Shown here: positions 1-7,865 of the stretch, piece after piece
How the letters are laid out: every line of letters starts with the position of its first letter
Position numbering within the stretch: the stretch's first letter is position 1
Assembly: GCF_035989885.1 (NCBI RefSeq)
Contig: NZ_CP108518.1
Coordinates: forward strand, 7,307,001 to 7,371,000
Reading direction: 5' to 3'
DNA: 64,000 nucleotides
Source of the DNA: Streptomyces sp. NBC_01232
GTDB lineage: Bacteria > Actinomycetota > Actinomycetes > Streptomycetales > Streptomycetaceae
Notes under the pieces: model-generated
Database searches by the model: none
What the model was told of the DNA's origin: nothing
Seen by the model: the letters and a program-made list of their open reading frames with translations, nothing else
Program-made: the position numbers and the translations under genes

Positions 1-380
1 AGGCCGCGCAGGACCATGCCCCGGGCCAGCAGGGCCCCGCGTACGGCGGTGAGGTCGGCCTGCAGGTCGTCCACGCAGTCGGTGAGGGAGGTGGCGGGGG
101 CCGAGCTGAGCTCGAGCTGGCCGCCCGGCTCGACGGTCACCCGGGAGTGCAGGGGCAGCGCGCGGGCCGCGGTGTGGGCGGCGCGCAGTCGTTCGGGGGG
201 CAGGGGCCGGGCCGGGTGTTCGGCGTCCACGACCAGCCATTCGAGCTCGGCTCCGATGAAGCGCGGCGGGCCGGTCTTGAAACAGATGCCGTGGATCAGG
301 TCCTCGGCCTGCGTCTCGCTGATCGAGGGTGGTGGGATCGGGTCGGGCGCGGGTGGGGGAGCGGATGAGTCCTGGGACAT
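1..380 (-). CDS. egtA: Glutamate-cysteine ligase EgtA, N-terminal part (runs off the left edge)
   Basis: Reading leftwards from the ATG at 380, 126 codons are open to the window edge. The protein has a proline-rich start, then ICFKTGPPR (residues 32-40), GAELEWLV (43-50) and VTVEPGGQLELSS (81-93). These are conserved N-terminal blocks of the actinobacterial EgtA branch of glutamate-cysteine ligases. In the family EgtA makes gamma-glutamylcysteine, the first step of ergothioneine synthesis, and is usually followed by egtB, egtC and egtD. Those would lie outside the window. The C-terminal part is not visible, so integrity cannot be judged. Family assignment is firm. Confidence 0.9.
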   Translation of the reverse strand, partial: MSQDSSAPPPAPDPIPPPSISETQAEDLIHGICFKTGPPRFIGAELEWLVVDAEHPARPLPPERLRAAHTAARALPLHSRVTVEPGGQLELSSAPATSLTDCVDDLQADLTAVRGALLARGMVLRG

Positions 381-486
381 ACCGGGTCCTCGTCTCCTGT
401 CGTCGGCCGTGACATCACCCGTGCCTACCCCTCCTCGGGGCACAAATTCCTTTGCCGCCGGGAATTGCATTGCGGAGGATGGCGGC

Positions 487-1320
487 GTGAGCAGCAGATT
501 GCGCGAGATCGCGCGGGAGAACGCGGCGATCCTGGCGGCCGGGGGGTACCGGACGCGGTCGGGACGGCAGGTTCCGCTTGCCGCCGCCCTGGCGGAAGCC
601 AAGGCAGGAACCAGGATATATGGACCAAACCGGGCCATTCCAGATGGAGAGGTCCCTTCCGGTGGCGGCCGGACGGTCATCGAGGTCACGGGGGAGAGCA
701 GCACGGTCGCCGCCCGCAGGCTCGCGACCGCGGCCCGGGCCGACGTGCAGCCGGCTCCGGTCGCGGTCCTGAACTTCGCCTCGGCCCGTAATCCCGGGGG
801 CGGTTACGTCCGCGGGGCCAAGGCGCAGGAGGAGGCGCTCTGCCGCGCCTCGGCCCTGTACGAGACCCTGCTCGAGGCCCCCGAGTACTACGAGGTGCAC
901 CGCGCGGAGCGCAGCACCTTCTACACCGACCGGGTGATTCACTCGCCCGGCGTCCCGGTCTTCCGCGACGACCGGGGCGCGCTGCTGGAGACCCCGTTCG
1001 CGGTCGGCTTCCTCACCTCTCCGGCGCCGAACGCGGGCACGATCCGGCGGCAGGAGCCGGAGCGGACCGCCGAGATCCCGGCGGCGCTGGTGCGCCGCGC
1101 GGAGCTCGTCCTGGAGGTGGCCGCGCTGCACGGGTACCGGCAGCTGGTGCTGGGCGCGTGGGGCTGCGGGGTGTTCCAGAACGATCCGGCGCAGGTCGCC
1201 GAGGCCTTCCGGGGGCTGCTCGCGGCCCGGTTCGCCGGGGTCTTCGAGCGGGTCGTGTTCGGCATCCTCGACCGGGACCCCACGACCCGCGAGGCCTTCG
1301 AACGGGCCTTCCCGGCCTGA
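487..1320 (+). CDS. TIGR02452-type macrodomain protein, bacterial poly(ADP-ribose) glycohydrolase
   Basis: A 277-residue protein read from the GTG at 487. The open frame extends further upstream, but that part overlaps the divergent egtA start and has no family features. Residues 96-116 hold NFASARNPGGG, a seven-residue spacer and QEE, which is the PARG signature GGG-x(6-8)-QEE; the second Glu is the catalytic acid in characterised PARGs. The C-terminal LGAWGCGVFQND block is also typical of macrodomain folds of this family. The enzyme should remove ADP-ribose chains in the cytoplasm. It stands alone, diverging from egtA, and ends at a strong shared terminator. Family is clear; in vivo substrate is inferred. 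Confidence 0.85.
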   Translation: MSSRLREIARENAAILAAGGYRTRSGRQVPLAAALAEAKAGTRIYGPNRAIPDGEVPSGGGRTVIEVTGESSTVAARRLATAARADVQPAPVAVLNFASARNPGGGYVRGAKAQEEALCRASALYETLLEAPEYYEVHRAERSTFYTDRVIHSPGVPVFRDDRGALLETPFAVGFLTSPAPNAGTIRRQEPERTAEIPAALVRRAELVLEVAALHGYRQLVLGAWGCGVFQNDPAQVAEAFRGLLAARFAGVFERVVFGILDRDPTTREAFERAFPA

Positions 1321-1325
1321 CGGGG

Positions 1326-1367
1326 GCACCGCGGGCCCGACCGGGATCCCGGTCGGGCCCGCGGTGC
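1326..1367. terminator. Bidirectional hairpin terminator between convergent genes
   Basis: A perfect 19-bp inverted repeat (arms 1326-1344 and 1349-1367, beginning GCACCGCGGG) encloses a GATC loop. It fills the gap between the PARG stop codon (1320) and the Imm49 stop codon (1368) on the other strand, so one hairpin can serve both genes. No U-tract follows, as is common in Streptomyces. Confidence 0.85.
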
Positions 1368-2999
1368 TCAGAACGGCTTCGCCGCTGCCAGCAGGCTTTC
1401 CGGCAGGTAGGGCGAGGAGACGCGGATCCGCCAGCCCCGGCGGCGGGCGTGGCAGGCCAGGGCCAGGATGTCGAGATTGACCGCGGCTCCCGCGCCGATG
1501 GCCCGGTCGGCCACCGAGTAGTAGGCGCGATGGGCCTCCAGCGCGTCGGCCAGGGCCAGGTTGAAGCTCTCCTCGTCGCCCTCCACCAGCTGCGAGAAGA
1601 GCACGGCGGGCGCCGGGAGGAAGCCCCACTCCTGGGTCTGCGCGACATCGGCGACGGCCCGGTCGGTGGCGGGTTCCGGGTCCTCGCCCCGAAGGTAGTC
1701 GTGCAGGGCCCGCCGGTACGAGGCGTACGCGGAACGGTCCTCCTGCGGAGTGGGACCACTGACGACGAGCGGCGCGAGCTCCGCGCGGCTGCCCGTGATC
1801 AGGGCGTGGGTCAGGGCCACGGCCCACGAGCCGGGCTCGAGCGGACGGTACGCGCGCTCCGGGCCGTCGGAGCCGTCCGCTCCGTCCGGGCCGTCCCGGC
1901 GGACGGAGCCGGCCGGTGCGGCCCCCGCGCCGGTGGCCACGTACAGCAGCCCCGCCACCAGCTCGTCGGCCGCCGGGGTGCCCAGCGGCAGCTCGGGCCG
2001 CTCGACGACCAGGGGGCCCGTAGCCAGCGCCGCGACGGCGTCCGCCCGCCGCTCGCGGCCGTACGGCCCCACGCGCGGCGGCTCGGTCTCGAAACCGGTG
2101 ACCAGCGCCCGCGGCAGGTAGCCGGAGTCGACGGGAGGCGGCCAGCCCTCGCGGCGGTGGCCGAGCGCGGCCAGCGCCAGCGGCAGCAGGGGCAGCAGGG
2201 TGCGGGGCTCGGCCCGCGGGTCCTCCAGGCGGGAATGCGGGAGCAGCAGCGCGGTCAGCTCGGCGCCGAAGGCCTCCCGGTCCCGGGCCGCCAGGGCGCG
2301 CAGCGCACGGAGCGCACCGGTGGCGGGGTCGGCCGCCTCGGCCGTCCCGGCGGCCTCGGGCTCAGCGGCCGCGGCCCGGGCTCCGGCCCGGCGGCCGGCC
2401 ACCCGGCCGAGCGCGGCGTCCAGCGCGGCGAGCTTCTCCTGTGCGGAGGGCGGGAAGTTCTGGCCGTCGTCCCCGAGGTCCCCGCTGACGTACGCCAGCA
2501 GGCCGTTGATCAGCTCCACCGACGGGAGCCCGGGCCCGCCGGCCCGCTGCGGCGCCCGGCGGGCGAAGTGGAAGGCCTCGCCGTACCGTTCGGCCTTGTC
2601 GGCGAGGACCGCCACGCAGAACGCGTCGATCCAGCGGGCCGCGCTGACCGGCTGCGGGGAGCCCTCCGGGTCGGCGTCGTAGTCGAGTCCGAGATTGACG
2701 TAGTTGAGGAAGACGTGGAAGTACGCGTTCGGGTAGTACGCGGCGAACGACACGGCGCCGGCGGCCGCTTCGGCCGCGTCGCCCAGGATCGCCTTGGCCT
2801 CCGGAGTGTCGAGGTCGGGGGTCACCGCGGAGAACGCACCGAGACCGTCGAGGAACTGCAGGGTGATGTCCCACCAGTCGTAGGCGTCGATCCGGCCGCC
2901 CCGGGACCTGGAGTACACATCCGAGATCATCCGGTTCGCGAAGTCCTCGCGCGCCGCCGCCAGGGCGGCCTCGCTCACCCTGTGTCGTTCTATTCGCAT
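1368..2999 (-). CDS. Imm49 family immunity protein
   Basis: A 543-residue protein starting MRIERHRVSEAALAAAREDF, which matches the beginning of Streptomyces immunity 49 family proteins. The N-terminal half (to about residue 190) carries the Imm49-like block with motifs such as WIDAFCVAVLADKAERYGEAFHF. A low-complexity Ala/Glu linker follows near 200-230, then a second helical half. No signal peptide or membrane segment is seen. Imm49 proteins were defined as predicted antidotes to polymorphic toxins, but no toxin gene is adjacent here, and such orphans are common in Streptomyces. Cytoplasmic location is inferred. Family call is good; function in this host is unknown. Confidence 0.8.
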   Translation of the reverse strand: MRIERHRVSEAALAAAREDFANRMISDVYSRSRGGRIDAYDWWDITLQFLDGLGAFSAVTPDLDTPEAKAILGDAAEAAAGAVSFAAYYPNAYFHVFLNYVNLGLDYDADPEGSPQPVSAARWIDAFCVAVLADKAERYGEAFHFARRAPQRAGGPGLPSVELINGLLAYVSGDLGDDGQNFPPSAQEKLAALDAALGRVAGRRAGARAAAAEPEAAGTAEAADPATGALRALRALAARDREAFGAELTALLLPHSRLEDPRAEPRTLLPLLPLALAALGHRREGWPPPVDSGYLPRALVTGFETEPPRVGPYGRERRADAVAALATGPLVVERPELPLGTPAADELVAGLLYVATGAGAAPAGSVRRDGPDGADGSDGPERAYRPLEPGSWAVALTHALITGSRAELAPLVVSGPTPQEDRSAYASYRRALHDYLRGEDPEPATDRAVADVAQTQEWGFLPAPAVLFSQLVEGDEESFNLALADALEAHRAYYSVADRAIGAGAAVNLDILALACHARRRGWRIRVSSPYLPESLLAAAKPF

Positions 3000-3136
3000 G
3001 GCCGCTACTCCCTGTGTCTGCCTACGGGCCTCACCCTAGGAGATCGCCAGGACGCTCCGGACCAGGGACACGGGAGACCGGGCCCGTCCCGGACGGTGGC
3101 CGCGGGTGTGCGCGACCGCCGCCGGGCCGGTGCGGG

Positions 3137-3601
3137 CTACTGCCAGCCGTAGCGCTCGCGCAGCCGGTCCACGACCAGGCCGAAGCGGCCGCGGTCGAGC
3201 GCGCAGGCCTCGCGGCGCATCCCCGACTCGTGCACCCGCAGCACCCGGTCCACGTCCACCCACGATTCGCGCCCGGCGCTGTCCCAGGGGCCCGTCCCGA
3301 TCGGCACCCACTCCCGGTCGTGGTCGTGCCGCTTGCTCGACAGCTGCACGGCGAGCAGGGTCCGCCCGCCCGCCTCCCGGGCCACGACCAGCACGGGACG
3401 GTCCTTGCCGCGCCCGTCGTTCTCCTCGAACGGCACCCAGGTCCAGACGATCTCGCCGGGGTCGGGATCGCCGTCGGGGTCCGGGGCGTACTCGGTCCGC
3501 ACGGGGCCGATGGCGCGGGGATCGGCCTCCGTGGTCGCGGTGTCGCCGCCCTGCCCGGGCTGCTCGGTGTGGCCGTTGCTGTGGTGGGAGAGTGCCGTCA
3601 T
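3137..3601 (-). CDS. PemK/MazF-family endoribonuclease toxin, orphan
   Basis: A 154-residue protein. After a polar N-terminal extension of about 45 residues, the core shows the SH3-like MazF fold signatures GEIVWTWVPFEEN, KDRPVLVVAR and LLAVQLSSKRHD, and ends ERYGWQ. Members of the family are sequence-specific mRNA interferases usually preceded by a small antitoxin gene. Upstream of this start (3602 onwards) I see no open antitoxin gene, only a degraded reading frame, and the downstream neighbour is Imm49. The long N-terminal tail and missing partner suggest an atypical member that may not act as a classical toxin. Confidence 0.8.
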   Translation of the reverse strand: MTALSHHSNGHTEQPGQGGDTATTEADPRAIGPVRTEYAPDPDGDPDPGEIVWTWVPFEENDGRGKDRPVLVVAREAGGRTLLAVQLSSKRHDHDREWVPIGTGPWDSAGRESWVDVDRVLRVHESGMRREACALDRGRFGLVVDRLRERYGWQ

Positions 3602-3878
3602 TTCGGGGAGATTACTCGCCTTCGCCGCCCGATTGCACGGACCTGACCGGCGGGTTCAAGGACGCCCGCCGGACACGGTCCGTGACCTTCCGCTACCGGG
3701 CGGCCGGGCCGCTCCGTTGTCCGAAGGAGCAAAGAACGAGATTCCGCTTCGGGCCCGGACGTCCCGCCGCGGCGACGACGCCCCGTCACGCTCACGCCCG
3801 GAACGCCACCCGCACGGGGCTCACCCCGACCTCGCCGTTCACCGGACGCGGACCGGACACGATCGACATCCTGGCCCC

Positions 3879-4348
3879 GTGAAAACGGAACAGATCATTG
3901 CGCTGTGGGCCTTCCCGGTCGGCGCCGTCACCACGATCACCGCCACCGTTCTGGGAGCCCGGCTCAACGCCCGGGCCACCAGGAAGCGGGACGCACAGAA
4001 GACCCCCGAGGAACTCGAGGCCCTGGCGGACGTGTTCGCCGGCGCCGCACTCGCCGTCCGCATCACCGGCTGCACCGACACCGCAGCCGGGCGGTGCTGG
4101 ACCAGCGCCTGCGTCTGTTCCGCGAAGCCGTGCGCAATGCGGCGACCGCCCCGGATTCACGCCGGTCCCGCCTGCGCGCCGCCATCCGCAGGTTCCTCGC
4201 ACGGACGGCCCGAGCCGTCCCGGGCCGTCTGCGCAGAAGCGTTCCGACCGGCCCCTGGGGAGGGAACGCCGCGCCGTCGTTCCGCGTACTCAACCACGGC
4301 GGCGCGGCGGGCCTTGACGAGTCCGGCCCCTGTTTGCGCATACCGATG
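3879..4348 (+). pseudogene. Possible frame-broken small membrane-anchored protein gene
   Basis: A GTG at 3879 opens a frame that starts with a convincing membrane helix (IIALWAFPVGAVTTITATVL) followed by a charged stretch (ATRKRDAQKTPEELEALADV) to about 4065. The frame then becomes Cys/Ser-rich and unlike a natural protein. In the next frame (n+2) a plausible continuation appears, with VLDQRLRLFREAVRNAA and RLRAAIRRFLARTA. One indel near 4065-4090 would explain this. The shifted frame never stops before the next gene. I cannot recognise a family. It could be a decayed gene or a sequencing error. Confidence 0.35.
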
Positions 4349-4405
4349 AGCAGCCCGCCTCCGGATCCCTACGATGGTGACTCCTTCTCGGGGAGGTGGG
4401 ATGCG

Positions 4406-4615
4406 ATGACCATGAACAGTGCCGACCGGCGCCGCGTTTGGCTCGCGGCGATGGCGACATTGGCGGCGATCGCCGGAGTCCTGGCAACCCTGTGGGCCAC
4501 GGAGACCATTGGCGGGGACAGGAACGAATGCAGAAACGGAGCGGTGTGCGGCCGCGACAACCAGACGAATTTCGGCGACGGTTCGAACGACTCGACCGGC
4601 GGGTCCGGTCGATGA
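4406..4615 (+). CDS. Small single-span membrane protein
   Basis: A 69-residue protein from ATG 4406, with a strong ribosome binding site (GGGGAGGTGGG, 4390-4400). Residues 11-32 form one hydrophobic helix. The short exported tail carries NECRNGAVCGRDNQ and a Gly/Ser/Asn end. The stop codon overlaps the next start as ATGA (4612-4615), so it is translationally coupled to the following lipoprotein, whose mature N-terminus carries a similar N-E-C-x2-G-x-V-C-G motif. Function is unknown; the shared Cys motif suggests the pair works or assembles together outside the membrane. Confidence 0.6.
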   Translation: MTMNSADRRRVWLAAMATLAAIAGVLATLWATETIGGDRNECRNGAVCGRDNQTNFGDGSNDSTGGSGR

Positions 4616-5490
4616 AGTCCTACGGCGCCGCCGCCGTGACGCTGGCCCTGGGCGCAGGGGTCCTGATGACGGGCTGCTCCACGAACGAGTGCTCTGCCGG
4701 GTCGGTCTGCGGCAACAGCAACGCGGTCGGGCCGAAGGCGACGGGGGACGCCGGGGCCCAGGGCGACGCACCTCTGGCCTTTACGGTGGAGGAGGTGAAT
4801 CCCTGGGACAACTGTGACGGCGGAGTGGGTGTCGTCTTCATGAAGCCGCCCACGCTCGACGCGGCAGCGGCCGAACTCAAGGGCAACGTGGCCGTCACCA
4901 CCGCGGAGGAGTCGGCCGCGTTCTGGAAGCGGCTGGCGACCTTCGGGAACGCGCACGAGGCGGCCACCGCGGATCGCACGATCATTCGGCTCAACGTGCA
5001 GGGGAAGAGCGGGCGGGCCGTCACCGTCAAGAACATCGCCGTCAAGCCGCAGGAGGTGCAGCCGCTGCCCAAGCAGAGCCTTCGTCTGCAATACGCGGGC
5101 GGCTGCGGTGACGCCAACATGAGCCGGTTCGCGGCGAACCTCGACACCAAGTCCCCGAAGCTCGAGTTCAAGGACGGACAGAGCGACACGGGATCGATGC
5201 GTGTACGCGGTTTCCCCGTCACCGTGTCCGAGAGCGATCCCGAGAACTTCGTCATCGTCGCCTTCACCTCGTCCGGCCTGCACCGGTTCAGCCTCTCGAT
5301 CGAGTGGTCCAGTGACGGAGTGTCCGGGACCACTGAAGTGAAGAGCGCGGACAAGAAGGAGTTCGCCGTGGCTTCCGGCATAGGGGGTCCGCAGTACACC
5401 TACGGCCAGGACGGAAAGTTTCGGCCCATCACCTTCCGGATGAACCCCGAGGACCCCTTCGCCGACGTCCTTCCGTTGGCGTCACCCTGA
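4612..5490 (+). CDS. Predicted lipoprotein of unknown function
   Basis: A 292-residue protein. The signal peptide (MKSYGAAAVTLALGAGVLMTGC) ends in a lipobox LMTGC at residues 18-22, followed by STNECSAGSVCGNSNA. The mature part is soluble, beta-rich and Lys/Asp-rich, with no motif I recognise. It should be anchored to the outer face of the cytoplasmic membrane. It is coupled by an ATGA overlap to the small membrane protein upstream. The amidase downstream is on the opposite strand. Confidence 0.7.
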   Translation: MKSYGAAAVTLALGAGVLMTGCSTNECSAGSVCGNSNAVGPKATGDAGAQGDAPLAFTVEEVNPWDNCDGGVGVVFMKPPTLDAAAAELKGNVAVTTAEESAAFWKRLATFGNAHEAATADRTIIRLNVQGKSGRAVTVKNIAVKPQEVQPLPKQSLRLQYAGGCGDANMSRFAANLDTKSPKLEFKDGQSDTGSMRVRGFPVTVSESDPENFVIVAFTSSGLHRFSLSIEWSSDGVSGTTEVKSADKKEFAVASGIGGPQYTYGQDGKFRPITFRMNPEDPFADVLPLASP

Positions 5491-5511
5491 CGACGACGCC
5501 GGGACGCCCCT

Positions 5512-6975
5512 TCACGCGCGGTCGTCCTGCATCGATCCGGCCCGTTCGACAGGACCCTCGGGGACCTGCCGGCGGTCCGGCCGCAGGGCCGCCCAGTTCT
5601 CCTCCGCCTCCAGCTGCGCAGCCAGGCCCAGCAGCAGCGGTTCCGAGTCGGCGGGGCCCAGGAGCTGGGCCCCCATCGGCAGCCCGGCGGCCGTGAGGCC
5701 CGCGGGGATGTTCACCCCCGGCCAGCCCAGGACGTTCCACGTCCAGGCGTACGGGCAGGCGGCGATCATCGCCCGGTCCGTGGCCATGGCCCCCAGCCCG
5801 GCCAGGGCGCCGATCCGCAGGGGCGGGGTGGCCGTCGTCGGGGTCAGCACCACGTCGAAGCGGTCGAAGATCTCGCCCACCCGCCACCGCAGGGCCGTCT
5901 CGGCCCGGCGGGACACCCGCAGGGCGAGCCCGCCCAGGACGCGGGCCGTCCGCACCGCCTCGTGCGTGCGCGGATCCAGCAGCGCGGGATCCGGCACCCG
6001 CGCCACCCAGTCCCGTACGCCGCTGGTCGCGCGGGGTACGAAGGTCAGGCCGATCGGGCCGTAACGGGGGTCCTCCGAGATCACCTCGTGGCCGAGCGAC
6101 TCCAGCCGGGCCGCCAGCCGTTCCACCGCGGAACGGACCTCCGGGTCAAGGGACTTGGGCGTCGCGGTGAAGGCCATGGAGAAGGAGAGGGCGATCCGCA
6201 GCCGGCGCGGGGCGCGGCCGGCCGCCTCGACGGCGGAGATGCGGGCCGGGCGGTGCAGGTCCTCGGGGTGCGGGCCGCTCGCGGCGTCCAGCAGCAGCGC
6301 CGCGTCGGCGACCGTGCGGGCCAGCACCCCGTTGACCGTGAGCCCGTGGAAGGACTCCGGCTCCGGCCAGGTGGAGATGCGCCCGCGCTGGGGTTTCACC
6401 CCCACCAGATGGGTCCAGGCCGCGGGGATACGGACCGATCCGGCCCCGTCCGAGCCCAGCGCGGCCGGGACCAGGCCCGCCGCCACGGCGGCCGCCGAGC
6501 CGCCGGAGGAGCCGCCGGGCGTGCAGTGCGGGTTCCACGGGTTGCGGGTCGCACCGAAGGCCTCGCCCTCGGTGAACGGCCACTGCCCCAGCTCCGGCGT
6601 GTGGGTCTTGCCGACGATCACCGCGTCGGCCGCGCGCAGCCTCCGTACCGCCTCACTGTCGGCGGTCTTCGGGGCGAAGGGCCCCGCGCAGCCGAAAGCG
6701 GTCGGCTCCCCGGTGACGTCCATGTCGTCCTTGACCGCGAGCGGTACGCCCAGCAGCGGCAGCCGCTCGCCCGCCGCCAGCCGCCGGTCCGCCGCGTCCG
6801 CCTCGGCGAGCGCGGCGTCGGTGCGTACGGACCGGAAGGCGTTGAGCTCCGGCTGCGCCGCGGCGATCCGGCGCAGCGACTCCTCGGTCAACTGCCGCGC
6901 CGACACCGAGCCTTCGGCGAGCGCCGCGGCCATGTCGACCAGGCCTCCGGTCGTCGAAAGAGCTGAATCGGACAT
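5512..6975 (-). CDS. Amidase (amidase signature family)
   Basis: A 487-residue enzyme of normal length for the family. The Ser-Ser-Lys catalytic layout is intact: Lys82 in GVPLAVKDD, the cis-Ser in the GGSSGGS loop (154-160), and the nucleophile Ser180 in SDGAGSVRIPA. It hydrolyses carboxamides to acids; the substrate cannot be told from sequence and no GatB or GatC partner is adjacent, so it is not the tRNA amidotransferase subunit. The ATG at 6975 has a GGGGAG ribosome binding site. Its upstream region holds a dyad that looks like a TetR-type operator. Confidence 0.85.
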   Translation of the reverse strand: MSDSALSTTGGLVDMAAALAEGSVSARQLTEESLRRIAAAQPELNAFRSVRTDAALAEADAADRRLAAGERLPLLGVPLAVKDDMDVTGEPTAFGCAGPFAPKTADSEAVRRLRAADAVIVGKTHTPELGQWPFTEGEAFGATRNPWNPHCTPGGSSGGSAAAVAAGLVPAALGSDGAGSVRIPAAWTHLVGVKPQRGRISTWPEPESFHGLTVNGVLARTVADAALLLDAASGPHPEDLHRPARISAVEAAGRAPRRLRIALSFSMAFTATPKSLDPEVRSAVERLAARLESLGHEVISEDPRYGPIGLTFVPRATSGVRDWVARVPDPALLDPRTHEAVRTARVLGGLALRVSRRAETALRWRVGEIFDRFDVVLTPTTATPPLRIGALAGLGAMATDRAMIAACPYAWTWNVLGWPGVNIPAGLTAAGLPMGAQLLGPADSEPLLLGLAAQLEAEENWAALRPDRRQVPEGPVERAGSMQDDRA

Positions 6976-6986
6976 CGCGAACCACT

Positions 6987-7021
6987 CCCCATTACCGGTC
7001 GGTAGGGAGACCGTAATGGGG
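6987..7021. promoter_or_regulatory. Inverted repeat with TetR-operator-like core
   Basis: Arms CCCCATTAC-CGGTC (6987-7000) and GACCGTAATGGGG (7009-7021) pair with one bulged base. Inside lies TACCG-GT-CGGTA, a short palindrome resembling TetR-family operators. The site sits between the downstream hydrolase stop (7037) and the amidase start (6975), so it can act as terminator of the hydrolase transcript, operator of the amidase, or both. No TetR gene is adjacent. Confidence 0.4.
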
Positions 7022-7036
7022 AGCGGCCGTCCAGTT

Positions 7037-7732
7037 CTAGAGCCAGCCGTCCAGGGAAGCCATGAATCCGTCGAAGTCGTCCCGGTGGATGGTGTGTCCG
7101 GCCCCGGCGACCGAACGCACCTCGAAGCCGCGGCTCTTGAGCAGCTGTGCCCGCTCCGGTGTGATCAGGGTGCTCGGGTCGGCGACCTGGACGAGCGAGG
7201 GGACCACCGGAGCCTGCGGCATCAGGTCGGCGCCGGCCAGCGGGGCGAGGCTCAGCGCGGTCCCTTCGTCCCATGCCGCCAGGGTCTCCAGCTCGATGTC
7301 GACGTCCACCTCCTCCCAGCGCGGGCTCATCGCCCGTATCTGCTCCTTCGTCGCCGTCTTGAACTGCGCGAGCAGCTCCGGACCGAAACCCTCGGACGGG
7401 GCGGCCAGGTGCCACGCGGGGTCGGAGAACACGGCCCGGGCAGGCCGCAGCCGGTCCACCGCGAGCGACAGGGTCAGTCCGCCGAGGGAGTGGCCGATGG
7501 CGAGTTCGGCGCCGGCCGGGAGGGTCTCGACCAGGTCGTCCGCGTAGTGCCCGGGGCTGTACTCGCCGCGGCCGCTGGCGCCGTGGCCCCGCAGGTCGAC
7601 GGCGATGACCCGGTAGCCGTGGTCGGCGAGGGCGGGGCCGACCCGGCGCCAGGTCCGGTGGTCGGCCATGATGCCGTGGATCAGGAGCGCGACGCGGTCG
7701 CCCTCGCCCCAGGTCTGGGTGTACAGGTGCAC
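7037..7732 (-). CDS. Alpha/beta hydrolase
   Basis: A 231-residue single-domain alpha/beta hydrolase read from GTG 7732, which has an AAAGG site seven bases upstream. The oxyanion motif HGIMADHRTW begins at residue 19. The nucleophile elbow is GHSLGG with Ser82, and the catalytic His is His213 in GAGHTIHRDD. No signal peptide, so cytoplasmic. It lies downstream of the MFS gene in the same direction, separated by 133 bases that contain a 7-bp tandem repeat, and upstream of the amidase. Substrate unknown. Confidence 0.75.
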   Translation of the reverse strand: MHLYTQTWGEGDRVALLIHGIMADHRTWRRVGPALADHGYRVIAVDLRGHGASGRGEYSPGHYADDLVETLPAGAELAIGHSLGGLTLSLAVDRLRPARAVFSDPAWHLAAPSEGFGPELLAQFKTATKEQIRAMSPRWEEVDVDIELETLAAWDEGTALSLAPLAGADLMPQAPVVPSLVQVADPSTLITPERAQLLKSRGFEVRSVAGAGHTIHRDDFDGFMASLDGWL

Positions 7733-7747
7733 GGTGATGCCTTTCTC

Positions 7748-7817
7748 GATGCCGGATGCCGGATGCCGGATGGCAGATGGCAGATGGCAGATGGCAGATG
7801 GCAGGTCGGAGGTCGGG
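7748..7817. repeat. Heptanucleotide tandem repeat, about 10 units
   Basis: Ten adjoining 7-bp units: three GATGCCG (7748-7768), five GATGGCA (7769-7803) and two GGTCGG(A/G) (7804-7817). The array lies in the gap between the MFS stop codon (7866) and the hydrolase start (7732), just upstream of the hydrolase ribosome binding site. Copies within each block are identical, pointing to recent slippage expansion. Multiples of seven would not preserve frame, consistent with its non-coding location. Confidence 0.85.
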
Positions 7818-7865
7818 GATCTGGATGCGCGCCGGTGCCGATGGTGCCCAGCGGCGGAAGTGCGG

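Noticed and set aside
415..1827. A 470-codon minus-strand frame over the PARG gene
   Set aside because: Product is Arg/Pro-rich, lacks domains, and crosses the strong terminator and the Imm49 gene; the plus-strand PARG signature is unmistakable.
7748..7817. CRISPR array
   Set aside because: Units are 7 bp and contiguous, with no spacers and no cas genes; it is a simple tandem repeat.
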